A stretch of 64,000 bases of DNA. Source: Lachnospiraceae bacterium (lineage in GTDB: Bacteria > Bacillota > Clostridia > Lachnospirales > Lachnospiraceae). The DNA is taken from the NCBI GenBank assembly GCA_029054245.1, contig JAIDFQ010000072.1:38372-102371 (forward strand), read 5' to 3'. Shown piece after piece: positions 17,694 to 23,896 of the stretch (position 1 is the stretch's first letter; each line of letters starts with the position of its first letter). Position numbers and translations under genes: made by a program. The notes beneath the pieces were generated by a model. That model was not told the origin of the DNA, did no database searches, and saw nothing but the letters and a program-made list of their open reading frames with translations.

Positions 17694-18950
17694 TTATTCG
17701 TTTGCTGCTGTTACAAATGAATCGTTTAATGCTCTTAAAAATGCATCCGTTGTCATATCAGAAGAGAAATATTCCTGTGCATTCTGTACCAGATAAGTTG
17801 TGATAATGCCTGCCGGCCACTCTTCGTTAAATGTCCACGGAATAATATCTCCCTCTGCAATCGCATCCGATACTGCCGAAGATAGCGGATCAAGGTTTTC
17901 AGATACCATACCGTCTACCACCGGAATAAACCCAAATTTGTTGGTAAGATAATCTGTACCTGTCTCGCTTGTGTATAACCAGTTCAGGAAATCCTTTGCA
18001 AGCTGCTTGTCGTTATCAGAAGCATCAATGTTCACACACCATACAGAAGGAACGCCTACTGCAATAGATTTATTGCCTGCGATGGGCAGGGGCGCCATTC
18101 CCATATCGAAGTCCACCTCATAGGATGAAAATAAAGAGTAGCACCAATTGCCTTGATGAATCATCTGTGCTTTACCCGTTGCAAAATCGCCACAGTTCTG
18201 ATCATAGGATACTTCCATTGGATTCTTCTGGCTTTCCTTTATTGCTTCAAAGACCTTTCCAAGCTCCTTAAACTCTTCAACATCCGCTATGTTTACTTTT
18301 CCAGAATATACATCCTGGCAAAACGAAACCGGATCCTCCTGTAATGCAAATGGCGTGTTTAGGATTTGTCCAATAAGGAAGTATGCTTCCTGGGAAAGTC
18401 CCAATCCTGTCATATTATTTGTTCCCGCTTCCTGAATCAAAGATACCAGCGCATCTGTAGAACTGATCGTATCTGCGCTCACCAGATCTTTGTTGTAAAC
18501 AAGTCCGAACCCCTCTGCTGTCATCGGAATGCCAATGGTCTTGCCGCTGCTCTTTGCAATAAGATCGTCATTGATCTTGTCCAAGAAACCCAAGTCGCCG
18601 ATGTCCTCCAGATAATCAGACATCTCAGCGATCTCCGTGCTGGAAGAAAGTGAAAATACGGTTGGACCAGATTCACTGGACATGTATGTCTTTAAATTCT
18701 GATAATAATCATCCCCGGAAATCTGCCAAACCTCAACTTCAACACCGGTTTCCTCTTCATAGGCTGCTGCCATTTCCTTAAGCTGATCATAAATCTCTGT
18801 CTTCTGCTGGAAGATGGTAATCTTCCCTGTTGCTTTCCCATCCTCCGAATTGGATGCATCAGATCCTCCCTTAGATCCGCATCCACTTAATAACATGGAT
18901 GTTCCTAGTACAGCCGTCAAAAACAATGATACGATTTTTCCTATTTTCAT
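17694..18950 (-). CDS. Sugar ABC transporter substrate-binding lipoprotein (CUT1)
   Basis: A 418-residue extracellular solute-binding protein family 1. The signal peptide ends in the lipobox MLLSGC with Cys at 24, then a Gly/Ser/Asp linker. The fold-typical TGKITIFQQKTEIYDQLKEM and the internal GKAQMIHQGNW are visible. It is the first gene behind the LacI gene and heads the importer; tandem TTTTAGTAAAA motifs lie about 150-190 bp upstream of its start. Substrate: by context an alpha-glucosyl disaccharide or its acetylated form. Confidence 0.92.
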   Translation of the reverse strand: MKIGKIVSLFLTAVLGTSMLLSGCGSKGGSDASNSEDGKATGKITIFQQKTEIYDQLKEMAAAYEEETGVEVEVWQISGDDYYQNLKTYMSSESGPTVFSLSSSTEIAEMSDYLEDIGDLGFLDKINDDLIAKSSGKTIGIPMTAEGFGLVYNKDLVSADTISSTDALVSLIQEAGTNNMTGLGLSQEAYFLIGQILNTPFALQEDPVSFCQDVYSGKVNIADVEEFKELGKVFEAIKESQKNPMEVSYDQNCGDFATGKAQMIHQGNWCYSLFSSYEVDFDMGMAPLPIAGNKSIAVGVPSVWCVNIDASDNDKQLAKDFLNWLYTSETGTDYLTNKFGFIPVVDGMVSENLDPLSSAVSDAIAEGDIIPWTFNEEWPAGIITTYLVQNAQEYFSSDMTTDAFLRALNDSFVTAANE

Positions 18951-19252
18951 TTTATACCCTCCTTATATTTTCCGGTTACTTGATAACCATACTTTATATA
19001 AATTTTACTAATTCGTCAATCCCTCTTGTCACTTTTCTACTTTTTACACTATTTAAACCTATATTGTTTATACATAATAACTCATTATTGAAATTATTTT
19101 AGTAAAAAATATAAACATTTACTACTATTTTAGTAAAATCAAAAATTATATTATAGTTAATTTTCGCAGGATTTTGTCCAAAACAAAAAGACAGAGAATT
19201 TTTTCTCTGCCTTTTCAACTCGATTCGTTTCTATCATGAAATCTTCTTTTTA
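18951..19252. promoter_or_regulatory. Control region of the disaccharide operon with paired LacI-type motifs
   Basis: This 302-bp very AT-rich gap holds two exact copies of the odd-centred palindrome TTTTAGTAAAA, at 19097-19107 and 19128-19138, 31 bp apart (about three helical turns, same face). A shorter match, TTAGTAAA at 20304-20311, lies upstream of the LacI gene itself. These are candidate operators for the LacI protein at 19253. The far side holds the terminator at 19189-19212. Confidence 0.45.
19189..19212 (-). terminator. Rho-independent terminator of the LacI gene
   Basis: On the minus strand AGGCAGAGAA pairs with TTCTCTGTCT (one wobble) around a 4-nt loop, followed by TTTTTGTTTTGG. 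It lies 41 bp after the LacI stop, so the operon downstream needs its own promoter. Confidence 0.8.
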
Positions 19253-20209
19253 TTATCTGGTAGACGTTCTCCAATGAACCTTTGCCGCTATTTTAAACAC
19301 TTCAAAGCTGCTGCCGCCTGCAATATTCTGTAACAAGAACTGTGCGGCAAGATAGCCTCTCTCGTAATCTGGAATATCTACGGTAGTAAGTCCCATAACC
19401 TCCGCCATCTCCGTACCGTCAAAACCTGTTACTGCAATGTCCCCAGGGATCTTCATTCCCTCCTGTCTTAACGCTTTCATGGCTCCGATCGCCATATTAT
19501 CATTAGCACACACCAAAACCTCTGGAATATTATCGGATAACAGCATCAGCCTCGCCGACCGATAACCACTCTTTTCATAATAATCTCCCAGAAAATAGTT
19601 CTCCCGGCTAAATATAATGCCATTCTTCTGCAATACATCCTTCAAAGCCTGATAACGCTCCTGATTATCCAGCGTATCAATGCCAGCTATATAGCCAAAC
19701 CGTCGATAGCCCTTATCCACCAGCCCCTGAACCAGTTCCGACATAGGACTGTAGTTGTTGACTACCACACTCTTGATGTTCGGAACATTCATGATCCGAT
19801 CCAGCGCCACAATCGGATATCCCTCGTTCGCCTTCTGAATCAGGGTGGAATCCTTGCACTTCATATCCAGCATAATGGTTCCGCAGGTATGTGATGGATC
19901 CATAAATTTCTCGCAGGATCTATTTGTACAGATTATCAAATCATAATCTCTGGAATAAACATAATCACTGATGCCATGTATGATCTTCAGATAAAAGTTC
20001 CGCTCATAATCACTGAAATTAAACAATATCGTATTCGCATCTCCTGCTGGTTTCTTCCTTTTTCCCTTATGAATATCATACCCATTTTCCTGGCAGATCT
20101 GCAAAATCCTCTCTCTGGTATCTTCCCCCACATTATTACGGTGATTTAGTACATTAGACACTGTTGCCGGAGAAACCTTCGCCATCTCGGCAATTTCCTT
20201 GATCGTCAT
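19253..20209 (-). CDS. LacI-family transcriptional regulator of the disaccharide operon
   Basis: A 318-residue regulator. HTH MTIKEIAEMAKVSPATVSNVLN is followed by a hinge region and a periplasmic-binding-like effector domain with DGTEMAEVMGLTTVDIP near residue 273. The segment GKRKKPAGD after the HTH is unusually basic and lacks the full YxPNxxARxL hinge. GAGG precedes the ATG by 7 nt. Location upstream of and codirectional with the CUT1/GH65 operon suggests it controls that operon, with the TTTTAGTAAAA sites as targets. Confidence 0.92.
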   Translation of the reverse strand: MTIKEIAEMAKVSPATVSNVLNHRNNVGEDTRERILQICQENGYDIHKGKRKKPAGDANTILFNFSDYERNFYLKIIHGISDYVYSRDYDLIICTNRSCEKFMDPSHTCGTIMLDMKCKDSTLIQKANEGYPIVALDRIMNVPNIKSVVVNNYSPMSELVQGLVDKGYRRFGYIAGIDTLDNQERYQALKDVLQKNGIIFSRENYFLGDYYEKSGYRSARLMLLSDNIPEVLVCANDNMAIGAMKALRQEGMKIPGDIAVTGFDGTEMAEVMGLTTVDIPDYERGYLAAQFLLQNIAGGSSFEVFKIAAKVHWRTSTR

Positions 20210-20441
20210 ACGTTTACCTCTATTTCATTTTTGACTTTATTTCCGCCAGCAATCAGCCAAGTGCTGTGCTTGCTACATAAGCCAACATTATTTATCTCTT
20301 TTCTTAGTAAACGTATCACACATTTTATATAAAATCAACCCGGTTATTATATGCTGCTCTGTAAATCTGTAACCGTATAGCCCACAGGGGCGGTACATAA
20401 ATCCAGCAACAGCTCAAACGCTGGACGGTTTGGAATGCAAG

Positions 20442-21773
20442 TTACAGATAGTGATATTTTTTTCTCTTTGCGGCTAAAAATACGGATGAAATAACCAGTG
20501 CAAAAGCTTCCGCAACGGTAATCGCCCACCAGATGCCATTGAGTCCAAAAAGGAGCGGCAAGATCAATACTGCAAGCGTCTGAAACAGCAGCGTACGCAA
20601 AAAAGCAATTGCCGCCGACACCCCGCCGTCATTGAGTGCCGTGAAAAAGGAAGATGCAAACACATTAATGCCATACAAAACAAAGGAAAATGCATAGATT
20701 GCAAGGGCATTACTGGTCATCAAAAATAAGTCTGCATCATATCCTACAAAAAAACCAGAAAGCAAAGGGGCGAGGGTTCTTGCCAGAAAAAGCATGGCAG
20801 TACCGCTTCCCAGCATAATCAGGATACTCTTCTTTAACATATTTTTCAGTTCAGCGTGATTGCCTGCACCGTAATGATAACTGATGATCGGTCCTGTTCC
20901 TATCGTATAGCCAAGAAAAACAGCGGCAAAAATCATCTGTGTATACATAACGACACCGTAAGCAGCAATCCCGTTTTCACCTGCATATTTAATCAACTGA
21001 AAATTATACAGCATACCTACAATAGATGTGGATATATTTGTCATCAGTTCAGACGACCCATTCAAGCAGGCTTTCAGTAAGACCGACACTTCAATCCCTG
21101 TTTTTTTAAGCTGTAGCAGACTTCCGTTAGGGTGCAAAAAATAAATGAGCGGTAAAACTCCGCCGATGCACTGCCCAATCACAGATGCCCATGCAGCCCC
21201 CGCCACGCCCCAATGAAACACAGCTATGAACAAGGCATCCAGCACCATGTTCGTCACCCCTGCTGCCACTGTCGCCATAAATCCAAGTATGGGTTTTTCT
21301 GCCGTGACGAAAAAACTCTGAAATAAATATTGAAGCATAAACGCAATGTTGAAGGCATTCATGATTCTGCCATACACCACGCAGTCCTCTATCATAGCAT
21401 CCGTCGCCCCCAGCATATAAGAAATCGGACGCATAAAAATAACACCGATCAATGTCAGCGCCATTCCTAAAATAAGGGTGAGGTACACCATCATGGTAAA
21501 GTAGCGGTCCGCTCTCTCCCTTGCACCCTCCCCCAGCGTTTTTCCCACCAGCGCACTGCCGCCTGTGCCAATCATAAACCCGAAACAGCCCAGAATCATA
21601 AGAAAGGGCATAATCAAATTGACCGCTGCAAAGGCTGTCTTTCCAACATAATTTGAGACAAAGTAACCATCAACGATTCCATAAAGAGATGTGCACAGCA
21701 TCATCGCAATCGTCGGCAGACAAAAGCGAAATAATTTTTTATAAGTAAAATGTTCTGATAATTGTACGCTCAT
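20442..21773 (-). CDS. MATE family efflux transporter
   Basis: A 443-residue exporter with twelve membrane segments. The N-half shows PTIAMMLCTSLYGIVDGYFVSN and GGSALVGKTLGEG, the hallmarks of the MATE family (NorM/DinF/MepA-like). Such proteins export cationic drugs or metabolites by Na+ or H+ antiport. It lies 24 bp behind the MarR gene and is controlled from the promoter at 22342-22370, so induction by a MarR ligand is likely. Substrate unknown. Confidence 0.93.
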   Translation of the reverse strand: MSVQLSEHFTYKKLFRFCLPTIAMMLCTSLYGIVDGYFVSNYVGKTAFAAVNLIMPFLMILGCFGFMIGTGGSALVGKTLGEGARERADRYFTMMVYLTLILGMALTLIGVIFMRPISYMLGATDAMIEDCVVYGRIMNAFNIAFMLQYLFQSFFVTAEKPILGFMATVAAGVTNMVLDALFIAVFHWGVAGAAWASVIGQCIGGVLPLIYFLHPNGSLLQLKKTGIEVSVLLKACLNGSSELMTNISTSIVGMLYNFQLIKYAGENGIAAYGVVMYTQMIFAAVFLGYTIGTGPIISYHYGAGNHAELKNMLKKSILIMLGSGTAMLFLARTLAPLLSGFFVGYDADLFLMTSNALAIYAFSFVLYGINVFASSFFTALNDGGVSAAIAFLRTLLFQTLAVLILPLLFGLNGIWWAITVAEAFALVISSVFLAAKRKKYHYL

Positions 21774-21797
21774 AACTTTCTTTTAACCTCTGTTACC

Positions 21798-22253
21798 TCA
21801 TTCTTTCTGTGAAATATCCTGCATAGCCTGTTTCAACAGGTCTGTATATTTATGAAAAAGCGACAAGAACAGTTCTTGTTCCTCAGCCGTCATACACTCT
21901 AGCGCTCCGCGCTCACTCTCAATGACTCTGTCAACCGTTCTTTCGCAAAGGCGGATTCCGCCTGCGGTAAGTGAAATCCGCTTGCTCCTATGATCATTCC
22001 CTTGCTCCAGTTTAATGTAACCATCTGATTCCATTTTCTTTAATGCGGAATTAATGGTTTGTTTCGGTTGATACATATACGCACATACTTCGCTTTGGAC
22101 AAGCTCCGTATCGTTGGTCCTAAGCGTATATAAAATCCAAAAACTACATTCCGATAATCCCAATATTTTAGCAAGATTACGGTATATATCCTCATTTTCC
22201 TTTATAATGCCGTTGTACTCCGCCAGGCATTCACCAGCGCCCCTTTTTTCCAT
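21798..22253 (-). CDS. MarR-family transcriptional regulator
   Basis: A 151-residue winged-helix regulator from the ATG at 22253, which has GGAGGTG six bases ahead; an upstream in-frame ATG (22313) lies outside the ribosome site. The recognition region QPKQTINSALKKMESDGYI and the wing EQGNDHRSKRISLTAGG are clear. It is the first gene of the MATE operon and almost certainly autoregulates through the two palindromes that overlap its promoter. Confidence 0.93.
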   Translation of the reverse strand: MEKRGAGECLAEYNGIIKENEDIYRNLAKILGLSECSFWILYTLRTNDTELVQSEVCAYMYQPKQTINSALKKMESDGYIKLEQGNDHRSKRISLTAGGIRLCERTVDRVIESERGALECMTAEEQELFLSLFHKYTDLLKQAMQDISQKE

Positions 22254-22320
22254 ATCACACCTCCAGAATAACTTTGACCTTCTGAGTTTTATCTTATTTA
22301 CCTGCATCCCCATTACACAA

Positions 22321-22370
22321 AGTCCGAAAACGGACTCTTATAGTATAGTCCGATTTCGGATTCGTGTCAA
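22321..22370 (-). promoter_or_regulatory. Promoter of marR-MATE operon with two overlapping operators
   Basis: Minus strand: -35 TTGACA (22370-22365), exactly 17 bp, -10 TATACT (22347-22342). One palindrome, AGTCCGATTTCGGATT (22347-22362), fills the spacer; a second, AGTCCGAAAACGGACT (22321-22336), covers the region just downstream of the start of transcription. Centre-to-centre spacing is 26 bp. Binding of MarR here would block polymerase directly. Confidence 0.85.
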
Positions 22371-22654
22371 GAAACTTTTTTCGTGTTATAAAACAAGGCT
22401 ATACTGTTACACATGCACAATACAAAATATTGAATTTAACTCCGGTATCCAAAAATTTATTTACCATATCTTGTGCTTTGAACAGCAACCTTACTGCCCA
22501 TGATGAATTTTTTTCTATATCCTTCTAATCAAGTAATTGTTGTATTCCAGATATTTCTATGCTATAACTCTTTTACAGGCATTTTTCTATTTATATTTCT
22601 AAAATTATTCTTTACACAATTCTGTAACATCTTTTATTCCAAGGAGGACACTCT
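22371..22654. other. AT-rich gap before rpn
   Basis: No gene is seen. A possible plus-strand promoter for rpn is TTGTAT (22540-22545), 17 bp, TATAAC (22563-22568). The only other recognisable site is the AAGGAGGACACTCT ribosome site just before the rpn ATG. Confidence 0.35.
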
Positions 22655-23659
22655 ATGATTCAAACTACAAACACGCGCCCTGTCGCCTCAAATTCCTTTC
22701 CTGATGATAAAAATGAATGGCTTTCGGCAACCGGTCCGCTTAAGATTCCTATGACAAATGATTATCTCTTCCGAGCGCTCCTTCAACGCAGCAATCATGT
22801 TTTAAAAGGGCTTATCTGTTCTCTTCTCCACCTTCTTCCCATCGAAGTCCGGTCGGTAGTCATCACCAACCCAATTATATTAGGTGAATCCATCAACGAC
22901 AAAACCTTCTTTCTTGATATCTCCGTCACATTGAATGACCACACCCTAATTAATCTGGAAATGCAAGTCATCAATGAACGTAACTGGCCGGAACGTTCTC
23001 TAAGTTACCTAAGTCGTACCTTTGATAACCTCAATTCCGGCGCTGATTACAGTGCTGTAAAACCTGCTATCCAGATTGGTCTTCTTGATTTTACACTTTT
23101 TCCTGAATATCCTGAGTTTTACTCTACCTATCAATTTATGAACACCAAAAATTTTACAATATATAGTGACAAAATGTGTCTTTCTGTGTTAAACTTAACT
23201 CGTATAGATTTAGCTACCGAGGAAGACCAACAGTACCATCTGAACGATTGGGCATCCCTTTTCAAGGCAACCACATGGGAGGAATTAAAAATGATTGCAA
23301 AACAAGATGAATTCATTAACGAAGCCTCTTCTACCATTTACCAGCTCAGCCAGGAAGAAACCATCCGTCTGCAATGTGAAGCAAGAGAAGATTTCTACCG
23401 CAGACAACGTTCTGTTCAGAACATGTTAGATGCAAAGATAAGTAAAATAGAAAGTCTAAACATTACCATTGAGGACAAAAACACTATTATTGAGAATCAG
23501 AATGCTACTATCGAAAATCAAAATGCTACTATCGAAAATCAAAATGCCACTATCGAAAATCAGAATGCCACTATCGAAAATCAGAATGCTACTATTAAAG
23601 AAATGGCTGATGAACTTGCTTCTCTGCGGGATCAGCTCTCTCATGCTTCAAGAATGTAA
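22655..23659 (+). CDS. Rpn family recombination-promoting nuclease / PD-(D/E)XK transposase-like protein
   Basis: A 334-residue protein of the Rpn/PDDEXK_2 family. The start has AAGGAGG 8 bases ahead. Residues about 35-180 form the nuclease: MTNDYLFRALLQ, FFLDISVTL (catalytic Asp near 90) and LINLEMQVINERN (E-x-Q near 105), then RSLSYLSRTF and the FHTTF-like GLLDFTLFPE. Residues about 195-235 carry WASLFKATTWEELKMIA, and 250-334 form a coiled coil with five exact heptads IENQNAT. Members cut DNA and, in E. coli, act as phage-defence toxins held in check by a small C-terminal product made from an internal start; such a start is visible here (separate entry). No other mobile gene adjoins it. 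Confidence 0.88.
   Translation: MIQTTNTRPVASNSFPDDKNEWLSATGPLKIPMTNDYLFRALLQRSNHVLKGLICSLLHLLPIEVRSVVITNPIILGESINDKTFFLDISVTLNDHTLINLEMQVINERNWPERSLSYLSRTFDNLNSGADYSAVKPAIQIGLLDFTLFPEYPEFYSTYQFMNTKNFTIYSDKMCLSVLNLTRIDLATEEDQQYHLNDWASLFKATTWEELKMIAKQDEFINEASSTIYQLSQEETIRLQCEAREDFYRRQRSVQNMLDAKISKIESLNITIEDKNTIIENQNATIENQNATIENQNATIENQNATIENQNATIKEMADELASLRDQLSHASRM
23291..23659 (+). CDS. Candidate intragenic small Rpn protein (antitoxin), in frame with rpn
   Basis: Inside rpn, GGGAGGA (23277-23283) is followed after 7 nt by an in-frame ATG at 23291 (residue 213 of the large protein). This is a better ribosome site than most real starts in the window. The product would be 122 residues: a helical stretch from MIAKQDEF through LDAKISKIESLN, the five IENQNAT heptads and the tail DELASLRDQLSHASRM. 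In E. coli the separately translated C-terminal parts of Rpn proteins dimerise through a helix with repeats of variable number and block the toxin. The match in design is inference; the internal site itself is seen directly. Confidence 0.55.
   Translation: MIAKQDEFINEASSTIYQLSQEETIRLQCEAREDFYRRQRSVQNMLDAKISKIESLNITIEDKNTIIENQNATIENQNATIENQNATIENQNATIENQNATIKEMADELASLRDQLSHASRM
23489..23593 (+). repeat. Five in-frame 21-bp tandem repeats in rpn
   Basis: Five consecutive units encode IENQNAT at residues 279-313 with only synonymous differences between copies. The 7-residue period is a coiled-coil heptad. A decayed unit (IEDKNTI) precedes and IKEMAD follows. Repeat number is likely to vary by slippage without breaking the frame. 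Confidence 0.95.
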
Positions 23660-23675
23660 TCATATAGAATCCCAC

Positions 23676-23703
23676 TAGACAGAGCCGGAAATTATTGTAT
23701 AAT
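23676..23703 (+). promoter_or_regulatory. Predicted promoter of a candidate small RNA
   Basis: TAGACA (23676-23681), 16 bp, TATAAT (23698-23703). The -10 is a perfect consensus and the -35 differs at one base. The start of transcription would fall near 23710, exactly at the 5' strand of the closing helix of the RNA described next. No open frame follows it. Confidence 0.6.
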
Positions 23704-23709
23704 AGATAC

Positions 23710-23880
23710 AGTGCCAGTTCTGGGAAGAGTGCGGCTATGCCGTATTGCCGGTGTCTCGGTTCACTTTTATGAATATCCCGGAGGAACACACGGCAGCTGG
23801 CACCGCTTAAGATGTCAGTCCCTGTTTTACGTATCTAAAAAGCTCCGTGCAATCGATTGATTAAGACTGCACGGAGCATT
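23710..23880 (+). ncRNA. Candidate structured noncoding RNA
   Basis: Downstream of a near-consensus promoter, GTGCCAG (23711-23717) pairs with CTGGCAC (23797-23803), enclosing two hairpins: CGGC-TAT-GCCG near 23735 and a long arm in which GCCGGTGT pairs with ACACACGGC (one bulge), CTCGG with CCGGAG (one bulge), and TTCA with TGAA at the tip. This makes a three-way junction of about 93 nt. A strong hairpin at 23842-23877 would end transcription. No coding potential on this strand. I do not recognise the family; it is not SRP RNA, 6S RNA or tmRNA by any signature I can see. Confidence 0.45.
23842..23877 (-). terminator. Rho-independent terminator of the histidine kinase gene
   Basis: GCTCCGTGCA pairs perfectly with TGCACGGAGC (10 bp, 16-nt loop). 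On the minus strand it is followed by TTTTTAG and lies 20 bp after the kinase stop. On the plus strand it would also end the candidate RNA, with a weaker T-rich tail. Confidence 0.85.
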
Positions 23881-23896
23881 CTGTTCTTATATTGTC

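Noticed and set aside
20210..20441. Minus-strand frame LSVTCIPNRPAFELLLDLC past the MATE gene
   Set aside because: It lies mostly in a gap and partly over the MATE end in another frame, with no ribosome site and no family match I know.
23489..23593. Short tandem repeats that might suggest a CRISPR array
   Set aside because: Units are 21 bp, contiguous with no spacers, and in frame within rpn; they encode a heptad.
23456..23644. Minus-strand frame with ILIFDSG repeats
   Set aside because: It is the reverse reading of the rpn heptad repeats and has no start signal.
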